Below are positions 1-5,908 of a DNA stretch of 5,908 nucleotides, one piece after another. Under the pieces are notes generated by a model that had not been told where the DNA came from, did not search any database, and saw only the letters and a program-made list of their open reading frames with translations. Numbering within the stretch: position 1 is the stretch's first letter; every line of letters begins with the position of its first letter. The position numbers and the translations under genes were made by a program. The DNA comes from JALSHZ01 sp964439815 (GTDB taxonomy: Bacteria; Pseudomonadota; Gammaproteobacteria; UWMA-0217). Location of the stretch: contig CAYTPO010000281.1 of the NCBI GenBank assembly GCA_964439815.1, forward strand, positions 1-5,908, written 5' to 3'.

Positions 1-225
1 ATTGATCAGATAGCTGTCATGGGGTAGTACATGGCGGGGCGCAATCCCCACCGCCATCAGGTTCTTCCTGAACGCGGCAATGCTCTCCTCGGTCAACGGC
101 TTGGCTTTCCACTGACGCTGATTCTTGGTAAACAGGGCAAAGGCCCTTGCACCAATGGCCTGGGCATTCAGCGGAGCATTCTCCACGCCACCCCTGGTAC
201 TGACATGTGCGCCAACTCGTTTCAT
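1..225 (-). CDS. nfo: Endonuclease IV (AP endonuclease), 5' part, truncated by window edge
   Basis: Reading the minus strand from an ATG at 225 gives 75 codons with no stop before the window ends, so only the N-terminal quarter of a roughly 280-residue protein is present. The product begins MKRVGAHVS, carries FALFTKNQRQW at residues 29-39 and ends HVLPHDSYLIN at 65-75. These match the start of E. coli Nfo as I recall it, without gaps. Visible key residues are His69 (a zinc ligand in E. coli), and Arg37 and Tyr72, which insert into DNA at the abasic site. The family cleaves the phosphodiester bond 5' to abasic sites in base excision repair, using three zinc ions in a TIM barrel. The start is supported by family alignment and by an AGGAG sequence 13 bases upstream. 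The gene lies 123 bases after the membrane-protein gene and may have its own promoter. The identity is secure; the rest of the gene cannot be assessed. Confidence 0.96.
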   Translation of the reverse strand, partial: MKRVGAHVSTRGGVENAPLNAQAIGARAFALFTKNQRQWKAKPLTEESIAAFRKNLMAVGIAPRHVLPHDSYLIN

Positions 226-238
226 TGTTTTCGATTCG

Positions 239-243
239 CTCCT
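239..243 (-). promoter_or_regulatory. Ribosome-binding site of nfo
   Basis: The minus strand reads AGGAG here, 13 bases before the nfo ATG at 225. The spacing is somewhat longer than ideal, but no better site or alternative start lies nearby, and the ATG fits the family N-terminus. Confidence 0.6.
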
Positions 244-258
244 AATACTCAGCGGTGC

Positions 259-267
259 AGAATAGCA
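259..267 (-). promoter_or_regulatory. Possible extended -10 promoter element for nfo
   Basis: The minus strand reads TGCTATTCT, which resembles a sigma-70 extended -10 (TGn followed by a TATAAT-like hexamer). Transcription would begin around 252, just ahead of the nfo ribosome-binding site. The hexamer at the expected -35 position is TCCCGG, which does not match TTGACA. The call therefore rests only on the extended -10 and on position in the spacer. Nfo could instead be read through from the upstream genes. Confidence 0.22.
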
Positions 268-348
268 GAATCCTCCCGAGGCCGGGATACCGGACACCAG
301 CTCACGCTCAACAATTAGGCGTAGAAAGGCTGAATAGTTACCCTGGCT

Positions 349-1263
349 TCACCGGCTGATGACAATCTCCCCTTTCCAGAATAGCCACCACCCTTCCGGC
401 AAGTGCCATCCAACCTCCCCATACAGGGGAATCCTTACCCCACCGATTTTCCGATAATGGCTGAAATGCCCTTCCCAGGGGTATTTCTTGTACTGCCCAT
501 CAAACCGGCCAAAACGCTCTTCGGTATATACACCAATAATCTCTCCCAACCGGTTAAATCGAAATTCCAGGGAAACGGTTATGCCCGCCACGGTCAGCGT
601 TGCCATCGCATGCGCTTCATCCATCGCCCGCCAGATCACGCCAGATTGGGGCAGCAATGCCGCTGGATGCCAGACAGCTTCTGCCAGATACCGATATAAC
701 GCCCCCGAATTGAGCTCCGGTTTATCCTTGTCATGCCCCAGTGGAATGGCTGACAACAAGTGCACCGCCCCCGCGCCCACACCATCGACAAAAACATCCC
801 TGACCTGGAAATGCATCATCGGCGCAATCCTGATTCTCGCATCCCAGACGAATCCGGCAGGGTTTTCCGTGACATAATACGTTGCTGAAAAGGGGGACCA
901 GCGTCGGGCACTGGGGTCGATTCTCAACTTGCCTCGCTGGTGAATCGTCATCATGCTTGCTGGCTCTGCCCCGGCAAGGAAAACATGGCGAAAATAACGC
1001 AAAACGGGATCGGGTAATCCCTCCATCTGCTCCAGATCATCCTGCCTGAAATCCACGGGGCTGGCCGCCTCCGCCAGTTTTCTCACGATGCAGCCGGTCT
1101 GCCACCGGTTTTGTCTGGCGGCGATCAGCAGCAGGGCAGCGGTGATGATCGCCACCACAAGCACGACACCCGGCACGGCATAACGTGCCATCAGTTCGGG
1201 AATGGTCATGTCAAGATATCGGCTAAACGCTTCAATCGAATCACCCGGCTTTCCGAGGTGCAT
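349..1263 (-). CDS. Membrane-anchored protein of unknown function (DUF6544/DUF6920-like)
   Basis: This 304-residue ORF (counted from the ATG at 1263) has one clear hydrophobic segment near residues 29-49, rich in V, A, I and L and followed by an Arg/Lys-containing stretch. That arrangement fits an N-terminal membrane anchor with a soluble domain behind it. The soluble part has LPDPVLRYFRHV at 83-94, GFVWDARIRIAPMM at 137-150, LPQSGVIW at 204-211, VSLEFRFN at 230-237, a PWEGHF at 262-267, IPLYGEVGW at 278-286, and a Trp-rich end. This pattern resembles an uncharacterised bacterial family that I believe is listed as DUF6544 or DUF6920; the name is from memory. No catalytic motif is recognisable. 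The start is uncertain. The ATG at 1209 (Met19) overlaps the stop of a small upstream ORF as ATGA and would still keep the whole membrane segment, whereas neither start has a clear Shine-Dalgarno. The real protein may therefore be 286 residues (349-1209). Confidence 0.8.
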   Translation of the reverse strand: MHLGKPGDSIEAFSRYLDMTIPELMARYAVPGVVLVVAIITAALLLIAARQNRWQTGCIVRKLAEAASPVDFRQDDLEQMEGLPDPVLRYFRHVFLAGAEPASMMTIHQRGKLRIDPSARRWSPFSATYYVTENPAGFVWDARIRIAPMMHFQVRDVFVDGVGAGAVHLLSAIPLGHDKDKPELNSGALYRYLAEAVWHPAALLPQSGVIWRAMDEAHAMATLTVAGITVSLEFRFNRLGEIIGVYTEERFGRFDGQYKKYPWEGHFSHYRKIGGVRIPLYGEVGWHLPEGWWLFWKGEIVISR

Positions 1264-1322
1264 TGACAGCCCAGTGAAACCACCAGCAGCAACGACACCA
1301 ACAGCATTATTCTGACCGGCAT
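1206..1322 (-). CDS. Possible small lipoprotein-like ORF, 38 residues
   Basis: Reading the minus strand from an ATG at 1322 gives 38 codons and a TGA. The start is MPVRIMLLVSLLLVVSLGC: an Arg, a run of about 14 mostly hydrophobic residues, then Gly-Cys at 18-19. This looks like a bacterial secretion signal ending at a lipoprotein-type cysteine. The lipobox is imperfect, because position -3 is Ser rather than Leu, and a second Cys lies at 21. The remaining tail is short, polar and basic. The stop overlaps the Met19 start of the downstream membrane-protein gene as ATGA (1209-1206), a typical arrangement for coupled translation. Against it are the lack of a clear Shine-Dalgarno, its short length, and overlap with the longer version of the downstream ORF. 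It could also be a leader that only controls translation of the downstream gene, or a chance ORF. Confidence 0.35.
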   Translation of the reverse strand: MPVRIMLLVSLLLVVSLGCQCTSESRVIRLKRLADILT

Positions 1323-1430
1323 CAAGTCTGTTTTCTGCAAAATTTTGGCTTTACCTATAAGGTTAAACGAGCATTTTTAATTCACCAGGGATTTAAGAAA
1401 ACTCTGGGTAGGGCAAGAACAGAAAATATA

Positions 1431-2207
1431 TCACACCCGCTGCACCCACCCGGCCAGATCATCCGGTGTACCCAGGTCGACAACTTCACCCTCATGAAAA
1501 ACCTCGCAGCGAATATCCATCCCCACTTTCATCGCGGCTTGAACGACATTGCCAACATAGATTTCCGACAGCGCCTGCAAGTCACTTCCGGCGGCCAGGC
1601 TGGCCAGAAAATCATGCATGAAACACGTAAATCGCGGAGACCAGACGGCGGCAAACCAACAGTAATCCAGTTTGGTATCAGGTTGCTTGATGTCGATACA
1701 TACCACCCTTTTTTCACTGTCAAAGCCCACCATATCCCACTTGGCCCTGTTTTCCTGCGGCATCAGGCCAAGAACCACATCTGCATCATGATTGGCAAGG
1801 TGCTGCAACATGAGCGTAAAGACATTACGGGGTCGAAATTGCATATCCGGAAACCCCATTGCTACGGTTTTTCCCTGGATGAATTCAAAGGCCTGATCAA
1901 GTGTAAACGGTGTTCCCCACGGCAGTCCCATCATCAAATACCCGATGGACAGGCCATACCCGCTGCCGTCACCAAAATACGCAGGAATATCCCATTTACC
2001 ATCACGAATAATGAAAAAGACCTGGCCGATATCTGCCGCCTCGTAGGCATCCAGCAGACAGTCCGCCATGACCCTGACACCACCCTCCTCTTCCGCTCCC
2101 CCGGGCAGTGGAAATACTTCCTTGCTGCAGGGCAAGCGCCCCAATCTGGATGCCTGCCCCGCTGCCGGGATCAATCCGACGGTATGATCAGCCACACCCC
2201 GGCCCAC
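1431..2207 (-). CDS. Sugar-phosphate nucleotidyltransferase-like protein (RmlA/NTP-transferase fold)
   Basis: The 258-residue product has the N-terminal nucleotide-binding signature of the NTP-transferase family: GLIPAAGQASRLGRLPCSKE at 11-30, with Arg21 and Lys29 in the usual catalytic positions. KWDIPAYFGDGS (71-82) and a YLMMGLPWGTPFTLDQA segment (90-106) follow. Asp121 in GFPD probably replaces the family's GD metal-binding Asp. YCWFAAVWSP lies at 182-191, and VDLGTPDDL at 243-251 supplies the second expected metal-binding Asp (244). Such enzymes join a sugar 1-phosphate to an NTP to make an NDP-sugar, releasing pyrophosphate. Proteins of this type are often annotated as glucose-1-phosphate thymidylyltransferase or dTDP-glucose pyrophosphorylase. 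The substrate cannot be read from the sequence, and no other sugar-pathway gene is nearby. The start is GTG at 2207, chosen because AGGAG sits 8 bases upstream. It overlaps sbcC by 20 bases, so the two are probably co-transcribed and translationally coupled. There is no C-terminal acyltransferase or other added domain. Confidence 0.88.
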   Translation of the reverse strand: MGRGVADHTVGLIPAAGQASRLGRLPCSKEVFPLPGGAEEEGGVRVMADCLLDAYEAADIGQVFFIIRDGKWDIPAYFGDGSGYGLSIGYLMMGLPWGTPFTLDQAFEFIQGKTVAMGFPDMQFRPRNVFTLMLQHLANHDADVVLGLMPQENRAKWDMVGFDSEKRVVCIDIKQPDTKLDYCWFAAVWSPRFTCFMHDFLASLAAGSDLQALSEIYVGNVVQAAMKVGMDIRCEVFHEGEVVDLGTPDDLAGWVQRV

Positions 2208-5200
2208 TGATCACGCTCCTGCCGCCGGGGCCTGAGGTCACTTCTATCTGCGTGGGGATGCGTTCCTTGAGCGCACCGACGTGGGAGATGACGCCAATGA
2301 GCTTGCCATCCTGTTGCAGACTGGAGAGGGTGGCAAGTGCCGTTTCCAGCGCTTCCTCATCGAGGGTACCGAAGCCTTCGTCGAGAAACAGTGAATCGAC
2401 ACGGACATTCTGACTGGCCATGCGCGACAGGCCGAGAGCAAGCGCCAGGCTGACAATGAAACTTTCACCACCGGAGAGATTCTTGGTAGAGCGAATTTCA
2501 CCAGCCTGATAATTGTCGATGACGTTCAGCTCCAACGGTTGGGATTCATCACGTGCCAGCAGATAGCGTTCGCTCATTTTCTGCAACTGCCGGTTGGCAT
2601 GAGCGATCATCATTTCAAAGGTAAGGCCTTGGGCGAAGTTGCGGAATTTCTTGCCATCGGCGGAACCGATCAATTCATGGAGCAAATCCCAACGCTGACA
2701 CTCACGTTGCTGCACTTCGATAGCTTGCAGGCGGTCCTGTTGTTGCGCCTTGAGCTGACGGTTGTTTTCCAGTTTTTCACGGATGGCGCCAATTTCCTGT
2801 TGCAGGTTCTTCTGCCTGGCCAGCAGATTATCCAGCGCTTCCGTCAATGCCTCCCTGCGCTGTGTCGTGAGCTGCCTGTCACGCTCAGCTTTCAACTGTG
2901 CCATGAGGTCATCCTGACGTGTTGCAAGCATGGTTTTTTCTTCGGCCAGCTTCCGCGCCTGTTCGGCCAGCACCTTGCGTTCCGCCGCATCGAGCCGCGC
3001 CACGGCAAACATCGCCTCATCGGCAAATCCGGCCTCTGCAAGTCGTCCGCCAAAACCGTGTTCCGCCTGTTCCAGCTCGACAGCCCGGCTGGCAATCGCA
3101 GTCTCCAGCAGAGAAACGACCGACTGCAACTGCTCCAGCGCTCGATGCGCCACCTGTGACTCTTCCCTGTTGCGATCGAGTGTCTGCTCGGCGCTATCGA
3201 TGATTTTTCTCAAACGCGCTTCCTCCTCCTTCGGATTGCGATCATCGAACAAGGTACGACGCATCTGCTCCAGCGACGACAATGATTCTTTCTGCGCATC
3301 GAGTTCAGACCTTGTCTTTTCCAGCTCCCCGGCAGACTGCGTCAACTGCTCCCGTTGATGCCGGATTGAAACATCCAGCTTGTCAATCTGACTGCCAATA
3401 TCAATTTTCTGTTGCTGCCGGGAAATCCACAATGCACGCCGTTCATTCAGCCTCTGCAGAATCGTTTCCAGATTGCCACTATTGACTGCCTCACTGGTAT
3501 AACGCCCCACTTCCTGCCGCAACCGGTGCAATGCCTGAGCAGAATCGGCGCGCACCTGTTCCATGTCTTCTTCCTCTCGGTGCACTGCCTGAAAATTCAA
3601 CGCCAGTCTGTTCTGCAACGCCTGCTGCTCATGGGTAGCCTGCAACTCGGCTTCCTGGGCGTTCTCCTGCTTTTCCCGTAATTCGACAAGCTGTTTTTCC
3701 AGCGTTTCAGCGGCTTGCACGACCCGCTCGGTGCGCTCACGCATTTTGGCGATTTTCTGCTGCAGCGCGGTACATTTTTCATCCAGCCCGGGATCATCAG
3801 CCTCCAACGGCAGACGCGCACATATCTGAACAATATCCCGTTGTGCGGTATCCATGCGTCGCGAGAATTCCTGCTCGCGATCGGCCATGGTTTCCAAATC
3901 CCTACTCCATTGTGCCTGGCGAATTTCCAATGCATTGACTGCCGCGGCAGCGGTTTTTATGGCCTCTCTGGCTCTGGTCAGCACCCTGTCCGTTTCATTG
4001 TCGACGGGGATATTGCCCGCTGCCCAGGGATGCTCCTTCGCACCACAGAGCGGGCATGGCTCATCATCCTGCAATGTGTGGCGAGCCTCCTCATAGCTCT
4101 GGATCCGGTTCAACAGAACAAGTTGTTTCTCCAGCAGAGCAACCTTCTCTTCATGCGCAGTTTGCAGCGCCTTCTGCTGTTCCAGCTCGGTAGCGAGCGA
4201 TGTCTGTTCGCGGACAATCTGCTGCTTCTGCGCAGCCAGCTTGCCGAATGACGCTTTGGCTTCGGCAAAATCCTGCCGGGCCTGCCGAAGTCGGGACAGG
4301 TCATTCGCCTGTTCGACCAGCTCTGCCTGTTGTTGGCGCCAGACGGCCAGATCCCGCTGCTCCAGCACCTCGACCAGCTGTTCCTGATGTTGACGCAATG
4401 CTTCCCGGCTTTTCTTCAGCGCCGCACGCTGTTCGGCCAGTATTGTCTCCCCGGTTCGGACAGACATTTCAACCTCCTGCTGCCGGCTCATCAACTCGGA
4501 GAGCCGCTCTTCCCTCTGTGCCTGCTGAACATTCAGGCTGCGCAGCGCCTCGATCCGGCTGCGAATACCTTCCAGCTCGGCTACCAGCGCTTCATCCCCC
4601 TGCGACTGCTCGATCTGTGCGACCAGAACATCCTGCTTACCTTGCAGTTCAGCCAGCGCATCAAGATCCCGCTGATAGTGGGCACGTGCTTGCGCCAGCA
4701 CCTTTTCGCGCCGGGCAATCTCAGTACTGACAGCATTGATCAATTCATTCTGATTGCCAATCTTCAGATCCAGGTCTCGCACCTCCTGAATGATCGGCAA
4801 TACCTTCGTAAATTCGGCCTTGTATTGATCCAGCCTGCTCCTGGCCGCTTGCTGCGCCGCTGCCGCCCTGGCAGCCACCTGTTGCTGTGCCGGAAGCTGT
4901 TGCAGGCTGAGCGCATGCTGTTTCTGCTCTTTCTGCTGGGCCGCTCGCAGCGCAGTGAGGGCCGTAAAGTCGGCTTCCAGCTCCAGTGCCCGGTTGGCAA
5001 AGTTCAGGCGCTCCTGTTCGGGCTGGAATTTTTCGGCACGCACCTGCCAGGCCTTCTGGTGCTGCGCATTGTCCTGCAGCGCAGTTTCAAGATGGCCGAT
5101 TCCGTCCAGCCAATCGATAGCCTGCTTTTTTTCTTCGATATGTTGGCCCAGCGTCGATATTTCGTCGTTTTTTTCAGCCAATACCTCTTCAAAATGTTTT

Positions 5201-5853
5201 TCCTGCGCCTCGTCCAGCAGTTGCATCCCCACCAGCGCAGCCTGCAACGCATCAAGACGACGCTGCTCAGCAACGCGGCGTTCATGTACACGAATGGAAA
5301 TCTGGCTGTAGATTTCCGTACCGGTGATCTGCTCCAGAATCGGCGCACGCTCATCTGGGGCGGCCTGCAGAAAAGCGGCAAATCCCCCCTGGGCCAGCAG
5401 CATCGAACGGGTAAATCGGTCGAAATCCATACCAGTGGCTTTGACAATCCGGGCGGCCACATTGCGCAACTTGCTTTCCAGCAGCTTGCCACTATCGGCA
5501 TCGGCCACCTCATGCTTGGGCAGCTGCAAATCCCCCTCCGGATTCCTCCGCGCCCGATGCTGACTCCAGTGACAGCGAAACCGCCCATGTGCGGTCTCGA
5601 ACGTCACCTCGGAAAAACACTCCCCCGTCTGCCGCGACATCAGCTCGTTGCCACTCTTGTTGATCCGCGGCAGACGGGGTGTGCGGCCGTACAACGCCAG
5701 ACAGATGGCATCGAGGACCGTCGTCTTCCCTGCTCCGGTCGGGCCGGTAATTGCAAAGATGCCATCATTGACAAAGGCAGGATCGCTGAAGTCGATCGAC
5801 CATTCGCCAACGAGGGAATTGAGGTTCTGAAAACGGAGCTGGAGGATTTTCAT
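2188..5853 (-). CDS. sbcC: SbcC, ATPase subunit of the SbcCD DNA repair nuclease (Rad50-type SMC-like)
   Basis: The 1221-residue product starts MKILQLRFQNLNSLVGEW, the usual SbcC N-terminus. It has Walker A GPTGAGKT at 37-44 and the Q-loop Gln155 in MLLAQGGFAAFLQA. Two long Gln/Glu/Ala/Leu-rich coiled-coil arms cover about 190-598 and 606-1045. They flank a zinc hook, CPLCG at 600-604, whose two cysteines would bind zinc with a second SbcC. The C-terminal head starts near 1050 and contains SADGKKFRNFAQGLTFEMM (1064-1082), the ABC signature LSGGES (1126-1131), Walker B SLFLDEGFGTLD (1154-1165, Asp1158-Glu1159) and H-loop His1191. With the nuclease SbcD, the family cleaves DNA hairpins, palindromes and blocked ends in the cytoplasm. 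E. coli SbcC is 1048 residues, so the arms here are longer, as in some other proteobacteria. All motifs are intact. The ATG at 5853 lacks a clear Shine-Dalgarno, but the family N-terminus fixes it. The end overlaps the nucleotidyltransferase by 20 bases. Confidence 0.98.
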   Translation of the reverse strand: MKILQLRFQNLNSLVGEWSIDFSDPAFVNDGIFAITGPTGAGKTTVLDAICLALYGRTPRLPRINKSGNELMSRQTGECFSEVTFETAHGRFRCHWSQHRARRNPEGDLQLPKHEVADADSGKLLESKLRNVAARIVKATGMDFDRFTRSMLLAQGGFAAFLQAAPDERAPILEQITGTEIYSQISIRVHERRVAEQRRLDALQAALVGMQLLDEAQEKHFEEVLAEKNDEISTLGQHIEEKKQAIDWLDGIGHLETALQDNAQHQKAWQVRAEKFQPEQERLNFANRALELEADFTALTALRAAQQKEQKQHALSLQQLPAQQQVAARAAAAQQAARSRLDQYKAEFTKVLPIIQEVRDLDLKIGNQNELINAVSTEIARREKVLAQARAHYQRDLDALAELQGKQDVLVAQIEQSQGDEALVAELEGIRSRIEALRSLNVQQAQREERLSELMSRQQEVEMSVRTGETILAEQRAALKKSREALRQHQEQLVEVLEQRDLAVWRQQQAELVEQANDLSRLRQARQDFAEAKASFGKLAAQKQQIVREQTSLATELEQQKALQTAHEEKVALLEKQLVLLNRIQSYEEARHTLQDDEPCPLCGAKEHPWAAGNIPVDNETDRVLTRAREAIKTAAAAVNALEIRQAQWSRDLETMADREQEFSRRMDTAQRDIVQICARLPLEADDPGLDEKCTALQQKIAKMRERTERVVQAAETLEKQLVELREKQENAQEAELQATHEQQALQNRLALNFQAVHREEEDMEQVRADSAQALHRLRQEVGRYTSEAVNSGNLETILQRLNERRALWISRQQQKIDIGSQIDKLDVSIRHQREQLTQSAGELEKTRSELDAQKESLSSLEQMRRTLFDDRNPKEEEARLRKIIDSAEQTLDRNREESQVAHRALEQLQSVVSLLETAIASRAVELEQAEHGFGGRLAEAGFADEAMFAVARLDAAERKVLAEQARKLAEEKTMLATRQDDLMAQLKAERDRQLTTQRREALTEALDNLLARQKNLQQEIGAIREKLENNRQLKAQQQDRLQAIEVQQRECQRWDLLHELIGSADGKKFRNFAQGLTFEMMIAHANRQLQKMSERYLLARDESQPLELNVIDNYQAGEIRSTKNLSGGESFIVSLALALGLSRMASQNVRVDSLFLDEGFGTLDEEALETALATLSSLQQDGKLIGVISHVGALKERIPTQIEVTSGPGGRSVISGPGCG
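2216..2220 (-). promoter_or_regulatory. Ribosome-binding site of the nucleotidyltransferase, inside sbcC
   Basis: The minus strand reads AGGAG, 8 bases before the GTG start at 2207 and within the last codons of sbcC. It decides between GTG at 2207 and the in-frame GTG at 2195. It also points to re-initiation or coupled translation after sbcC. Confidence 0.75.
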
Positions 5854-5874
5854 TTATTGATTTGCATTTGTCTT

Positions 5875-5907
5875 TTAAGCGGAGATCATCCCATCTGGTT
5901 CATGGTG
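5875..5907 (-). CDS. Possible 3' end of an upstream gene (sbcD expected)
   Basis: Read from the right edge on the minus strand, one frame gives HHEPDGMISA followed by TAA at 5877-5875, 21 bases before the sbcC ATG. It is the longest of the three short readings; the others stop at 5886 and 5900. In many bacteria sbcD lies directly upstream of sbcC, so this could be its tail. Ten residues are too few to recognise SbcD, whose C-terminus is poorly conserved. The call rests on gene order, not on sequence similarity. Confidence 0.22.
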   Translation of the reverse strand, partial: HHEPDGMISA

Positions 5908-5908
5908 G

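Noticed and set aside
274..287. Hairpin as a terminator for the membrane-protein gene
   Set aside because: The stem is only 5 bp and no T-run follows on the minus strand, so it does not look like an intrinsic terminator.
31..318. Plus-strand ORF of 95 codons at the left edge
   Set aside because: It lies opposite the clear nfo coding start, has a composition typical of an antisense shadow, and matches no family I recognise.
1331..1426. Inverted repeat TTTTCTG / CAGAAAA flanking the spacer
   Set aside because: The 7-bp arms are about 80 bases apart in AT-rich DNA, which is expected by chance. There is no support for an attachment or insertion site.
1323..1430. Promoter or terminator in the spacer after the nucleotidyltransferase gene
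   Set aside because: The minus strand is AT-rich with a weak TATAGG, but no fitting -35 is present. I found no GC-rich stem followed by T residues.
1494..2210. Plus-strand ORF of 238 codons
   Set aside because: It is antisense to the whole nucleotidyltransferase gene, whose protein has clear family motifs. The plus-strand product is rich in His, Pro, Arg and Gln and lacks motifs.
2539..4730. Several plus-strand and alternate-frame ORFs within sbcC
   Set aside because: They are shadows of the Gln/Glu/Leu-rich coiled-coil coding sequence. SbcC runs unbroken through the region with all its motifs.
5850..5867. Five-codon ORF (MQINK) whose TGA overlaps the sbcC ATG
   Set aside because: It is too short, has no Shine-Dalgarno, and is easily produced by chance in this A-rich leader.

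Overview
This is an ordinary-looking bacterial chromosomal segment, moderately GC-rich, with every supported gene on the minus strand. The endonuclease IV start closely resembles Escherichia coli Nfo, and the SbcC is of the long (about 1,200-residue) kind. Together these suggest a proteobacterium, probably gammaproteobacterial, but the species cannot be named from the sequence alone.

Read along the minus strand (right to left), the layout is as follows. The last few codons of an upstream gene, possibly sbcD, may lie at the right edge. A complete sbcC (5853-2188) follows. A sugar-nucleotidyltransferase-like gene (2207-1431) overlaps the end of sbcC by 20 bases and has a strong ribosome-binding site inside it. 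A short spacer comes next, then a possible 38-codon ORF with a lipoprotein-like signal peptide (1322-1206). Its stop overlaps, as ATGA, an internal start of the next gene, which encodes a membrane-anchored protein of unknown function (1263-349). After a 123-base spacer, the first 75 codons of nfo (225-1) run off the left edge.

Two DNA-repair genes frame the window. SbcC is the ATPase of the SbcCD (Mre11-Rad50 type) nuclease, and Nfo is the AP endonuclease of base excision repair. Between them are two genes with no recognised repair role. The one between sbcC and the spacer is translationally tied to sbcC by position, which makes it the most interesting context signal here. I see no mobile element, CRISPR array, rRNA or tRNA. 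No stretch longer than 300 bases lacks a gene. I found no convincing new defence or other multi-gene system. The best leads are the nucleotidyltransferase coupled to sbcC and the small overlapping ORF.
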